From Spirochaetales bacterium (GTDB taxonomy: Bacteria > Spirochaetota > Spirochaetia > DSM-2461): 64,000 bases of DNA. Below, in pieces: positions 54,573 to 63,256 of the stretch (position 1 is its first letter; the number at the start of each line of letters is the position of its first letter). Under the pieces are notes generated by a model. The model was not told where the DNA came from. It saw only the letters and a program-made list of their open reading frames with translations, and did not search any database. The stretch lies in contig JAFGXR010000023.1 of the NCBI GenBank assembly GCA_016936555.1, positions 41,044-105,043 on the forward strand. Direction: 5' to 3'. The position numbers and the translations under genes are program-made.

Positions 54573-55556
54573 TTATTCCTGAAGGATTTTTTCACAAAGC
54601 TGCGGTTCCATATGAAGATAGCGGGATGTGCGGCGCTTCTGTTTAATATCCGCGTAGACCCTATGCAATTGTTCGATGGTTAAACCGGCAGCCTCTGCAA
54701 CCTGGTCATCGGCTATGCCTTGGGATAGACCGTAGAGACAGAGATCCATTTTATCGTAAGGGAGTGAAAAATAAAATTCATCCTGCCCCTGGGGCATGGA
54801 ATATGTATCTGTTGTCGGCGGTCTTTTCAGAATTTCATCGGGTACACCGACATGAGCTGCCATCTGATACACCTGGGTTTTATAGAGATGGGCTATAGGT
54901 TTGATATCTGCAGAACCATCGCCCAGTTTGACGAAAAAGCCCTGGTCGTATTCCTGTCTGTTGGGAGTCCCTGTCGTAGCGAAATTCAGTCTGTCGGCAT
55001 GGTAATATTCAAGCATTTTTCTGACCCTCTGCTTGAAGTTGGTCGCTGCAACAATTTCAAGATAAGCTTTGGGAGTCAGTCTTTTTTTTATCGTCTCACC
55101 ATCGGGACTCAGGGCTACAAGAGAGAAGATTCTGAGAGAATTGGAATCGATAACGCTGGGCAATACGATTTTGGCCTTCCAGCCTTTCCCGTATTGAGGT
55201 ATCACTTTCCGGAAAGCGGCATCCTGTTTCTCGTAACAACCGAGGGAATCAAGAATGGGGCTGATATTGACATATTCGTATTCGATACCGAAAGCTTCAG
55301 CAACACCGCGGCTGAGATCCAGAGTGTCGTCAGAGGAGTGTTTCTCAGGCATAAGCAGACCGAAAACCCGGTCTTTCCCGAGAGCCTTCACACTCAATCC
55401 GGCGACCGTACTGCTGTCAATCCCGCCCGATAAAGCGACAACAACGCCTTGTCTTTTTAACTTTAAAGGTACGGTTTCTGAAATGAATTCGGTAATTCTG
55501 GAACATTCTTCTTCCAGATCCAGTTTTAAATCTTCCGCAGAAAACCTGTTGCTCAT
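54573..55556 (-). CDS. nadE: NadE-like NH3-dependent NAD synthetase family enzyme
   Basis: A 327-residue protein from ATG 55556 (AAGGGAGAA before); an upstream frame lacks a ribosome site. The PP-loop is VALSGGIDSS near residue 45, and TTGTPNRQEYDQGFFVKLGDGSADI carries the ATP/NaAD-binding loop typical of NadE. There is no glutaminase domain, so it uses free ammonia. It could be the housekeeping gene. However, its place within a locus rich in amide-forming enzymes suggests a specialised paralogue, as occurs in some polysaccharide loci. Confidence 0.82.
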   Translation of the reverse strand: MSNRFSAEDLKLDLEEECSRITEFISETVPLKLKRQGVVVALSGGIDSSTVAGLSVKALGKDRVFGLLMPEKHSSDDTLDLSRGVAEAFGIEYEYVNISPILDSLGCYEKQDAAFRKVIPQYGKGWKAKIVLPSVIDSNSLRIFSLVALSPDGETIKKRLTPKAYLEIVAATNFKQRVRKMLEYYHADRLNFATTGTPNRQEYDQGFFVKLGDGSADIKPIAHLYKTQVYQMAAHVGVPDEILKRPPTTDTYSMPQGQDEFYFSLPYDKMDLCLYGLSQGIADDQVAEAAGLTIEQLHRVYADIKQKRRTSRYLHMEPQLCEKILQE

Positions 55557-55673
55557 ATTGTTCTCCCTTAACTTTTTTAAAGTTTTCTTTGATTCAGGAA
55601 TTATCAGATATAAGGTGATGATATGGTAATTATTCAATTGATGAATACCTTTAACAATCATATAGTGGTATTA

Positions 55674-56462
55674 ATGAAAAAAGCTACGATTTTTTTTCTT
55701 CTATCATCCTTTTTACTCACAACAGATTTATCCGCTGACAATTCGGGAGATAACTCATTGACAGGAAAATATTTAGAATCAATTAATATTGAAAAAATCA
55801 AAACACTAAGTATCTTTTTCGGACATCAGTCGGTTGGGGCTGATTTACTTGAAGGCCTTTCCGGTCTTTATGGAGAGATTCCTCAGCTTGACCCGCAACG
55901 GGAGTCTGTCGACCTCCCGGGTCTATACCATTCCTATATCGGGCAAAACGGGAATCCCCAATCCAAAATGGATGCATTTTCCGAAATTGTAAACCTGAAC
56001 AGCAAAAGCTTTGACATTGCCATGATGAAATTCTGTTACGTCGATATAGATGAAACAACCGATATCACGCTGCTCTTCAGTCAATATAAAGAAATGATGG
56101 ATGAGCTGGAGAGTCAGTTCCCCGACATGACATTCGCTGCGGTGACAGCTCCACTGATGGAAAGACAAGGCGGTTTCAAATCTTTTGTCAAAAAAATCCT
56201 GGGAAGGAAAATCTACGGTCGGGCGGACAATCTGAAGCGGCATCTTTTCAACAATCTGATCAGAGAAAACTTTGATATCGTTTTCGATCTGGCGGAAATT
56301 GAATCAACGGCACCTGACGGCGCAAAGCTTAGACATGAGATGAACGGACAGGAATACCCGAGTCTCTATCCCGGATACACAGACGACGGCGGACATCTGA
56401 ATAAAGCGGGAAGAGAGAATATGGCATACGGCTTTTTGAAATTTATTTCTGAAATACAATAA
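55674..56462 (+). CDS. Secreted SGNH-hydrolase-like protein
   Basis: A 262-residue protein, taken from ATG 55674 where the signal peptide starts. FFGHQSVGADLLEGL forms the opening block. The C-terminal DDGGHLNKAGRE looks like the Asp-x-x-His dyad of SGNH/GDSL esterases, while the block I Ser is less certain. It resembles the protein at 58838 in layout. Possibly a glycan esterase acting on the polymer outside the cytoplasm. It is followed 21 nt later by an ACP gene. Confidence 0.6.
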   Translation: MKKATIFFLLSSFLLTTDLSADNSGDNSLTGKYLESINIEKIKTLSIFFGHQSVGADLLEGLSGLYGEIPQLDPQRESVDLPGLYHSYIGQNGNPQSKMDAFSEIVNLNSKSFDIAMMKFCYVDIDETTDITLLFSQYKEMMDELESQFPDMTFAAVTAPLMERQGGFKSFVKKILGRKIYGRADNLKRHLFNNLIRENFDIVFDLAEIESTAPDGAKLRHEMNGQEYPSLYPGYTDDGGHLNKAGRENMAYGFLKFISEIQ

Positions 56463-56483
56463 CAGCTTAAGGAGAAGGACATT

Positions 56484-56756
56484 ATGGCAGAACTTACCAA
56501 ATTATCAACAGAGGAAATCGCAGGGAATATCAGGGTATTTATCATCGATAACTTTCTTTTCGGAAATGAAGTTGAAATGGTCGCCGCCGGCGAATCCTTT
56601 ATGGAAAACGGGCTTATCGATTCAACCGGCATTCTTGAACTGATCGAATATGTTGAAGAGACCTATTCGATCGAAGTCGAGGATCATGAATTAATTCCTG
56701 AAAATCTCGATTCTCTTGAGAACATTTCCGCTTTTATACTGCGTAAAAAAGGTTAG
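56484..56756 (+). CDS. Second stand-alone acyl carrier protein
   Basis: A 90-residue acidic ACP with site DSTGILEL, and a good AAGGAGAAGG ribosome site. It ends four bases into the convergent AsnB-like gene. It mirrors the AsnB/ACP pair at 43210-45441, which supports a shared reaction on a carrier-bound acid. The substrate is unknown. Confidence 0.87.
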   Translation: MAELTKLSTEEIAGNIRVFIIDNFLFGNEVEMVAAGESFMENGLIDSTGILELIEYVEETYSIEVEDHELIPENLDSLENISAFILRKKG

Positions 56757-58723
56757 ACAAGATCGACGGAGACAGACGGTTCGGTAAATATCTTTTTACC
56801 GGACCATTCCCCTTTAATCATGAATTTGTAATTGAGCATGGTTGTGATAATTCCCACTGCGCGCATATTATCAGTATTGCTCATTTTCCGGTCCCTGTTT
56901 TTCCGGCATTTATCGAAAAAACGATCAACCATCTGAAATTGAAATATACCTGCTTCCCGGATCAGATCTTCCGACAGGACATCATCAAGCCATTCCAGCT
57001 TTCCTGAGTTGAAGAAAAAGCTCTGGGCATCAGGAGCCCTGTAAGGCTGTTTGGGTCTTTTCAGGATAGATTCGGGAAGAATGTCTTTATAAGCTTCTTT
57101 TAAAATGTATTTTTCTGTAAGATCTTTCAACTTCAAATAATCGGGCAGATTATTGGCTGTTTCGACCAGATCGCAATCGAGAAAGGGAAAACGCCCTTCA
57201 ACGGAGTTACCCATGAGCATTCGGTCTCCCTGGGCAGAGAGGATATAACCGGGAAGAAGTGTAGTATATTCAAGCCATTGATCCCGCTCAAGAGGTTTCC
57301 ACCGGAGAAAATTCTCAGGCAGCCGGCGCTCTAAACCGTTGACGGCAAGATCCGGAGTTCTTCCTTCGAGAAAATCGGGATTAAACATTTTCAGGATTCC
57401 CGAAGCCGTTTCCCATCGGGGCCTGTGAGAGAGAAAGGGGTCATTTGGATCGAGCTTGCGCGAAAAAAATGACTTTGCAAAAGCCGGGGCGCTGGCCGGC
57501 GATCTCTCCATCCAGGGATAGAGCTGTTCGATCATCCTGAAATTGTCCGGCGAATCGGGTGAAGAGGCGATAGTGCGTCTCACTTTGGCTTCTCTGAAAA
57601 TATCATAGCCGCCGAGAACTTCGTCTGCGCCTTCGCCGGTCACGACGACTTTTATTCCGGATTTACGGACCAGGCGGGATAGAAGGAAAAGGGGTGCCGG
57701 AGCTGTTCTGAGGATCGGCCTCTCGGCATGAAACACCACTTCGGGAAAGATTTCACCTATATCGCGGCTGGACACAACAATATCGTGATGTTCCGTATCA
57801 AGCCTCCGGGACATTTCCTTCTGATAGAATCCCTCATCGAACTCGCTGTCCTGAAACCGCAGGGAAAAAGTCTTAAGCTGAGTTGTTGTGTATCGGGCGA
57901 CTATAGCGGAAATAACGGAACTGTCGATTCCTCCCGACAGATAGGCACCTACGGGGACATCGCTTCTTGTAAACCTTAACCGGCTTGCTTCTATCAGTTT
58001 CTCCCTCAGGTTTTCAATATGCTCCCCTTCGCTCTTCCCCCTCCTGCTTTCAAAGGAAATTGTCCAATAAGGTTCAATATGAAGGACTTCGTTTTTCAGC
58101 CGGCCGAAACAGCCTGGAGGGATCTCACAGATATCCCTATAGGCTGAAGCCGGCGCCAGGGGGCTCCAATAAGTGAATATCTCTGTCATTCCTTCAGGAT
58201 CGAAGGCTCTATCCACTTCATTATCACAATAGAGGGCCTTTATTTCCGATGCGAAGAGAAAGCGGTTTTTCTGATTTGTATAATAGAGAGGTCTTATCCC
58301 GTGTCGGTCTCTGGAGATAATGAGTTCTTTCGTTACTGAATTCCACAAAGCAAAAGCCCATTGGCCGTTAAATCTTGAAAAACAGTCAGTCCCCCACTCT
58401 TCCCAGGCATGGATAATCGTCTCCGTGTCACTTTTCGTTTTAAAAACGTGTCCTCTGGCAATGAGCGTGTCTCTCAGTTCGAGATAATTAAAAATTTCGC
58501 CGTTAAATGAAATCCACAGAGTTCCGTCTTCATTGGTCATGGGCTGAGCTCCGGACTGAAGATCGATTATGGACAGACGGGTGTGTCCCAGAGAGGCATT
58601 TCTGTCTCTATAGTAGCCGCATGAATCCGGTCCCCGATGATTGAGAGATGACATCATATCCCGGATTAAAGTAAGGGAAGGGATTACTCCGTTTTTCTCG
58701 ACAAAACCGCAAATTCCGCACAT
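56753..58723 (-). CDS. Second AsnB-like amidotransferase
   Basis: A 656-residue protein from ATG 58723 (AAGGAGAG before), so that Cys2 is exposed as in all active AsnB proteins (MCGICG). The synthetase part has YLSGGIDSS and TGEGADEVLGGYD. It is a clear paralogue of the enzyme at 43210, with the same RTAP and LRSDVPVG-type runs. The reaction expected is glutamine-driven amide formation through an acyl-AMP. It is transcribed alone, towards the second ACP gene. Confidence 0.9.
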   Translation of the reverse strand: MCGICGFVEKNGVIPSLTLIRDMMSSLNHRGPDSCGYYRDRNASLGHTRLSIIDLQSGAQPMTNEDGTLWISFNGEIFNYLELRDTLIARGHVFKTKSDTETIIHAWEEWGTDCFSRFNGQWAFALWNSVTKELIISRDRHGIRPLYYTNQKNRFLFASEIKALYCDNEVDRAFDPEGMTEIFTYWSPLAPASAYRDICEIPPGCFGRLKNEVLHIEPYWTISFESRRGKSEGEHIENLREKLIEASRLRFTRSDVPVGAYLSGGIDSSVISAIVARYTTTQLKTFSLRFQDSEFDEGFYQKEMSRRLDTEHHDIVVSSRDIGEIFPEVVFHAERPILRTAPAPLFLLSRLVRKSGIKVVVTGEGADEVLGGYDIFREAKVRRTIASSPDSPDNFRMIEQLYPWMERSPASAPAFAKSFFSRKLDPNDPFLSHRPRWETASGILKMFNPDFLEGRTPDLAVNGLERRLPENFLRWKPLERDQWLEYTTLLPGYILSAQGDRMLMGNSVEGRFPFLDCDLVETANNLPDYLKLKDLTEKYILKEAYKDILPESILKRPKQPYRAPDAQSFFFNSGKLEWLDDVLSEDLIREAGIFQFQMVDRFFDKCRKNRDRKMSNTDNMRAVGIITTMLNYKFMIKGEWSGKKIFTEPSVSVDLV

Positions 58724-58837
58724 AAGCTCTCCTTCATCAGTCCTATTCATACTAAAACAGAAAAACTTAATATAAAACTTGTTTTTTTTTTTATGCGCTT
58801 TATATTTTTTATCAATTTATACAAGAGGAAAAGAATC

Positions 58838-59809
58838 ATGAAAAAAACTCTCATTCTTCTCATTTCCCTGTTCCTTCTTCTCAGCTCCTGCGATGGATTC
58901 GGATTTATCTATCCTGCCGATGGTACGGCAACATCTGCAGAAGGTGATGGCGATCCGATAATAGCCGATCACGAATACGGGAATCTCTCGGCCTTGCTAT
59001 CCATTCCCGTAGAGACTCTCGATAAAGTGAAAAGCGATCTCCACATTGCCTTTACCCATACGTCCCACGGAAGCCAGATAACCAGCGGAATGACCGGCCT
59101 GGTTTCCTTTATGAACAACAGGGGCGGATACGATGAGGATTATTTTGCCTGGAACAACGGCGGTTCGGAGGGCGCTCTTGATCTCCACGATTATGCGATG
59201 AGCAGCTGGGATGACCTGGGAACCGACAACTGGGATGACTTGACAAGAACCTATCTCGGAACACCGGACAATTCAACGGGAAGGGGCCAGACCAATTCTG
59301 ACGTCAATGTCGTTATATGGGCCTGGTGCGGTCAGGTTTCGGATATAAGTGAATCGGATTTGATTTCCCGATATCTGTCCCCCATGAGCACACTGGAAGA
59401 GGAATATCCGGGAATCAGGTTCGTCTATATGACCGGGCATCTCGATGGATCGGGACTGACCGGCAATCTTCACCTTAGAAACGAACAGATCAGGACATTC
59501 TGTGAACAGAACGGAAAAATACTCTTCGATTTCGCCGATATCGAGACCTATGATCCCGATGGTCAGTATTACGGAGACAGGTATCCCACCGATGCCTGCA
59601 ATTACGATTATGACAATTCAGGATGGACATCTCAGGACGGCGATCCGGCCCTGCCGACAGATGGCGACAGAAACTGGGCCACGGCATGGCAGGAGGCGCA
59701 TATTGAAGATACGGACTGGTACGACTGCTACACAGCGCACAGTCAGCCTCTGACAGCCAATCAGAAAACCTATGCCATGTGGTGGCTGCTTTCGAAACTG
59801 GCTGATTAA
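58838..59809 (+). CDS. SGNH-like lipoprotein
   Basis: A 323-residue protein from ATG 58838 (GAGGAAA before), with lipobox LLSSC. FTHTSHGSQI near residue 60 and a later FDFADIETYDPDG segment match the layout of the protein at 55674 (FGHQSVG, FDLAEIE). A His in the C-terminal HSQPLT may complete the active site. I do not recognise a characterised family. It is probably a surface enzyme or glycan-binding lipoprotein of the locus. Confidence 0.6.
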   Translation: MKKTLILLISLFLLLSSCDGFGFIYPADGTATSAEGDGDPIIADHEYGNLSALLSIPVETLDKVKSDLHIAFTHTSHGSQITSGMTGLVSFMNNRGGYDEDYFAWNNGGSEGALDLHDYAMSSWDDLGTDNWDDLTRTYLGTPDNSTGRGQTNSDVNVVIWAWCGQVSDISESDLISRYLSPMSTLEEEYPGIRFVYMTGHLDGSGLTGNLHLRNEQIRTFCEQNGKILFDFADIETYDPDGQYYGDRYPTDACNYDYDNSGWTSQDGDPALPTDGDRNWATAWQEAHIEDTDWYDCYTAHSQPLTANQKTYAMWWLLSKLAD

Positions 59810-59818
59810 GCGTTAAAA

Positions 59819-60442
59819 TCACTTTTTCTCGATGGCGACAATGTCATCGAGATAAATCACGATCCCGAGTTTGGCCTCATTGCCGATTCCCGTATCGAAT
59901 TTGTAGCTGAACTCGGGGTCCATTTCTGTAACTGTCCCGGCTACGCTGACTGATTCAGTCAGAACCGCCCCTTCAAAAACGATATTGTATTCGGCAAAAA
60001 GCGATATTGATTCGACAATAAAGAACTCGACTCCGAGAATCGCTCCTGCGCTGAAGGGTATTGAAATATCTTTTGTCCAGTTGTCTTCATCGGTTTCATT
60101 GTAATATCTGGTCAGCCCCCCCCGGACAAAACCGCCGCCATAGGGAGAAATCCGCCCGGGCCTGAAGTGCTTTTCCAGAGCAATACCCAGCGATGCATCA
60201 AATGTATCCACTTCGCTGGAATAACTGCCGTTTACAAGAAAGCGGAGTGCCATATTGTTTGGAAAGAGAGCCTTGGCTCCCAGACCATACTGATAGCTTT
60301 CTATATCGAGAAGGATACTGCTGGTGTTAAAAATAAACCCCCAGTTCACTTTTTCACCATCGGGGGTATTCTCTGAATGCAGACCGAATACGGAAAGAAA
60401 AACTAATGCCAGCCATGCAAATACGGGTTTGTTCTTAATCAT
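59819..60442 (-). CDS. Outer-membrane beta-barrel protein
   Basis: A 207-residue protein with a signal peptide (cut near GLHS), then alternating aromatic/polar strands (YQYGLGAKALF, FRPGRISPYGGGFVRGG, FFIVESISLFAEYNI) typical of an 8-strand barrel. It ends with strand LGIVIYLDD. It lies downstream of the FN3-like lipoprotein (60457) on the same strand, with a 14-nt gap, so the two are co-transcribed. The role is unknown; an OmpW/OmpX-like porin or anchor is possible. Confidence 0.75.
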   Translation of the reverse strand: MIKNKPVFAWLALVFLSVFGLHSENTPDGEKVNWGFIFNTSSILLDIESYQYGLGAKALFPNNMALRFLVNGSYSSEVDTFDASLGIALEKHFRPGRISPYGGGFVRGGLTRYYNETDEDNWTKDISIPFSAGAILGVEFFIVESISLFAEYNIVFEGAVLTESVSVAGTVTEMDPEFSYKFDTGIGNEAKLGIVIYLDDIVAIEKK

Positions 60443-60456
60443 AAAGCCTCACTTTT

Positions 60457-60867
60457 TTATTTATTATCAATCCAGTTTACATACCAGCCGCAGAAAGGGT
60501 CGGCCGTCATATCAAGGGAAGAATGACGTGCCGACTCGATACCCTGTATGTTGACGGCGCTGACGCCGAGATCAAAACGGCCCGGACCCAGATCCGAAAT
60601 GTAAAAGGTATATTCCGGATTTGAATCCGCTGAAACGGTATCGAGGAAATTCCATGTAGATGTGCCATGGCTTCTGTAATACACTCTGTACTTATCTGTC
60701 CTGATATCCTTATTCCCTATGCTCAAAGTATCATCGTCCCAGGATATGGAAAAACTCTCCCCCCTGATGACAACTTCGAGATATTCGGATTTCATTAAAT
60801 TCAAATTGCAGGAGACGGCTGATAGTGCGAGAAGAGGCAATACCAGAATTTTCAATATCAAATGCAT
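60457..60867 (-). CDS. FN3-like lipoprotein (paralogue of 19913-20335)
   Basis: A 136-residue protein from ATG 60867; an in-frame ATG at 60885 also exists. Lipobox AVSC, then one FN3-like sandwich (FSISWDDD, YRVYYRSHGTSTW, FDLGVSAVNIQGIES). The end HSSLD and GWYVNW matches the lipoprotein at 19913. It is the first gene of a two-gene unit with an outer-membrane barrel. It marks the right edge of the polysaccharide locus. Confidence 0.77.
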   Translation of the reverse strand: MHLILKILVLPLLALSAVSCNLNLMKSEYLEVVIRGESFSISWDDDTLSIGNKDIRTDKYRVYYRSHGTSTWNFLDTVSADSNPEYTFYISDLGPGRFDLGVSAVNIQGIESARHSSLDMTADPFCGWYVNWIDNK

Positions 60868-60953
60868 TTTATTTCTATCAATCATGACTTTTACTAATCC
60901 TAAAATACCTTATTATAAAGGAAAAAACAGCCTCTTTATGGTTTTTATTATTC

Positions 60954-60982
60954 TTGACCTGAAGTCTCAAACAAAATACTCT
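60954..60982 (+). promoter_or_regulatory. Sigma70-type promoter for the barrel gene at 61012
   Basis: TTGACC (60954-60959), a 17-nt spacer and TACTCT (60977-60982), leaving about 22 nt of leader with a CAGGAAAC ribosome site before the ATG. Confidence 0.6.
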
Positions 60983-61011
60983 TCTAGTAACTTAATATTC
61001 CAGGAAACATT

Positions 61012-61695
61012 ATGCTAAAAAAACTTTTTTTTATCGTTCTTTTTATTTCAGTATTAATCTTTTCAACAGCGGCTCAAAGTCTCTACCTGGAAGATGGAAT
61101 AGGAGGTTCGGGATTCGGGATTACGACGTCCTTTACACCTGACGGATATATATCTTCCGGTATTTCCGCCGCTTATTCTATCGGAAGCATAATGGATATC
61201 GGTTTCAAATTAAACAGGATTAACGATGAAACCCTCTATGATGATAGCCTTGTCTGGAATCTTGAATTTCTCTACAATCTGATAGTTCTCAAGCAGAGTC
61301 AGTACAACCCTGTCAACCTTCAGCTGGAGGGCCTCTTCGGCTATTCCAATATTTCGTCCGATTATTACGATACCAATTCTATTTCAGAAGAGGGTTTCGG
61401 ATTTCAGATCGGAACAACCCTGTCCCATGAATTCTTCAGGAAAAGACTGTTCAGTTTTCTCATCGGAGCCAAAGCTCATTACCGAAATTATCTATATACA
61501 CTGACCGATGCCAATGCTGTTCCGGCAGAAAATATAACACGGGATGAAAGTATGGCGGCTGGTGGAATCATCTCCCTGTCTCTGCATCCGGAAAATTTCC
61601 CTATTATCACAATTGAAACACAAATAATCTATGATATTTCAAATACTCAACTGCAGATAATACCCACGGTATTTCTGATCTCCCCTCGTTTTTAA
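61012..61695 (+). CDS. Outer-membrane beta-barrel protein
   Basis: A 227-residue protein with a signal peptide (cut near TAAQS) followed by repeated amphipathic strands (SAAYSIGSIMDIGFKL, LVWNLEFLYNLIVL, GAKAHYRNYLY). The C-terminal strand ends in Phe (VFLISPRF), the BAM-type signal of outer-membrane barrels. No family is recognised. It abuts a small membrane-protein gene with no gap. Confidence 0.75.
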   Translation: MLKKLFFIVLFISVLIFSTAAQSLYLEDGIGGSGFGITTSFTPDGYISSGISAAYSIGSIMDIGFKLNRINDETLYDDSLVWNLEFLYNLIVLKQSQYNPVNLQLEGLFGYSNISSDYYDTNSISEEGFGFQIGTTLSHEFFRKRLFSFLIGAKAHYRNYLYTLTDANAVPAENITRDESMAAGGIISLSLHPENFPIITIETQIIYDISNTQLQIIPTVFLISPRF

Positions 61696-61887
61696 ATGAA
61701 AATAAGAAACCCGGATAAAAAATTACTGTTCTATTCTATTCTGAACGGTTTCTATATCGCCCTGGGTTTATTTTCTCTATTCCTTGTTATGGCTATTATT
61801 GTACTGCTGGCTTTTTATGTTTTGAAATCCTGGCTGGGAGTCGATCTCTTCCCGGAAAAGCATCTTGCAGACTTCTTCAGAAAATAA
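61696..61887 (+). CDS. Small single/double-helix membrane protein
   Basis: A 63-residue protein starting at the base after the barrel stop. A basic N-terminus and one long hydrophobic stretch (about 16-46) suggest an inner-membrane anchor. I do not recognise it. The lack of spacing implies translation by coupling. It could be spurious, but the hydrophobic and charge pattern and the position make it plausible. Confidence 0.5.
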   Translation: MKIRNPDKKLLFYSILNGFYIALGLFSLFLVMAIIVLLAFYVLKSWLGVDLFPEKHLADFFRK

Positions 61888-61908
61888 AAATCCCGCCGAT
61901 GGCGGGAT
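61882..61908 (-). terminator. Terminator for trpB
   Basis: ATCCCGCC and GGCGGGAT with a 3-nt loop (61890-61908), followed on the minus strand by a U-rich run (61890 to 61882). On the plus strand the hairpin lacks a U-run but could still slow the barrel transcript. Confidence 0.8.
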
Positions 61909-61931
61909 AGTTGATAAAAAAAGTAACTGAG

Positions 61932-63128
61932 TTACCGGATCCCGTAATTCTCCACGACGAAGTCGATGTCCTTGTCCCCTCTTCCGCTGAGGTTGACCAG
62001 GATCGACTGCCTCGGTTTCTCTTTGGCCAGTTTCATGGCGAAGGCCACGGCGTGGGCGCTTTCCAGGGCGGGAATAATTCCCTCTTTCTTGCTGAGCTGG
62101 AAGAAAGCATCGAGACATTCTTCATCATCAGCTGTCACGTAATTCACTCTACCCAGATCCTTTAGCATGGAATGCTCCGGTCCCACGCCGGGATAATCGA
62201 GACCGCTGGCGATGGAATATACCGGCGCCGGCTCGCCTTTCTCATCCTGAAGGGTGTAGCATTTGAATCCGTGGATCATTCCAGGAGTTCCGTAAGTCAT
62301 GGTGGCCGCATGTTCTCCCGGCTTGAAGGATTTACCGAGCGGTTCTACACCGTAGATGGACACGTCTTTGTCATCGATGAATCCCGAGAAAAGACCCATG
62401 GCGTTGCTTCCGCCGCCGACACAGGCGACGAGGTTGTCGGGCAGTTCACCGGTCATTTCGTAAAATTGATCCCGGGCTTCGATCCCGACTACTCTCTGGA
62501 AATCCCTTACCATCATGGGAAAGGGATGGGGTCCTACGACCGACCCGATGCAGTAGATCGCTGTGATGGGGTCTTTCAGGTAGGCTTCGAAGGCCGAGTC
62601 CACCGCTTCCTTCAGCGTTTTCAGCCCGTGGGTGACGGGGACGACTTTCGCGCCGAGGATTTCCATTCTCACCACGTTGGGGTGTTCCTTGGCGATGTCC
62701 ACTTCGCCCATATGGATTTCGCATTCCAGGCCGAAATAAGCCGCGGCGGTAGCCAGTGCCACGCCGTGCTGTCCCGCACCTGTTTCGGCTATCAGTTTCT
62801 TCTTTCCCATATATTTGGCCAGAAGCGCTTCGCCCATGCAGTGGTTCAGCTTATGGGCGCCTGTGTGGTTCAGATCCTCTCTTTTCAGATAGATCCGGCC
62901 TCCGCACTCGTCGGAGAGAGTTTTGGCAAAATAGACAGGTGTCGGCCGTCCCTGGAAGTGTTTTCTTATATTTCTCAGTTCCGATATGAACTGGTGGGAT
63001 TTGCTGATGGAATAATAGGCATCGGTAATGCGGTTCATCTCCTCCTGAAGATCCGGGGGAATGAAACTCCCGCCGTATTCACCGAACATCCCCTGTGTAT
63101 CGGGATTGTGTTTAAAATAATCACCCAT
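61932..63128 (-). CDS. trpB: Tryptophan synthase beta chain
   Basis: A 398-residue protein with the PLP-lysine motif [25 protein letters not shown], and a phosphate-binding [12 protein letters not shown]. This is the main TrpB type (TrpB1), which joins indole and serine to make tryptophan. Length is normal and it has a GAGGAG site. No trpA or other trp gene is adjacent in the window, so it is separated from the usual operon, at least on this side. Confidence 0.95.
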   Translation of the reverse strand: MGDYFKHNPDTQGMFGEYGGSFIPPDLQEEMNRITDAYYSISKSHQFISELRNIRKHFQGRPTPVYFAKTLSDECGGRIYLKREDLNHTGAHKLNHCMGEALLAKYMGKKKLIAETGAGQHGVALATAAAYFGLECEIHMGEVDIAKEHPNVVRMEILGAKVVPVTHGLKTLKEAVDSAFEAYLKDPITAIYCIGSVVGPHPFPMMVRDFQRVVGIEARDQFYEMTGELPDNLVACVGGGSNAMGLFSGFIDDKDVSIYGVEPLGKSFKPGEHAATMTYGTPGMIHGFKCYTLQDEKGEPAPVYSIASGLDYPGVGPEHSMLKDLGRVNYVTADDEECLDAFFQLSKKEGIIPALESAHAVAFAMKLAKEKPRQSILVNLSGRGDKDIDFVVENYGIR

Positions 63129-63212
63129 AAAGCGTTTCTCCTCGTAGTAACATTAACTTATTGCGATTCTAATATGTGTTTTTGTTTCTGTCTATAGAAA
63201 TATTGGAAATTG

Positions 63213-63241
63213 TTGACATTTTTAAAGGCTCAAAGGAAAAT
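63213..63241 (+). promoter_or_regulatory. Possible promoter for the gene at 63257
   Basis: A perfect TTGACA (63213-63218) with a weak GAAAAT -10 (63236-63241) at a 17-nt spacing, 15 nt before the ATG. Confidence 0.4.
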
Positions 63242-63256
63242 AGACCCCATTGAATT

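Noticed and set aside
18150..60885. Exosortase/PEP-CTERM system
   Set aside because: The acyl ligase, ACP and AsnB genes recall exosortase loci, but no exosortase and no PEP-CTERM tail was seen in the window.
62172..63197. Plus-strand open frame of 341 codons
   Set aside because: It is the antisense shadow of trpB, which is beyond doubt; its composition (many His/Phe/Arg) is typical of a shadow.
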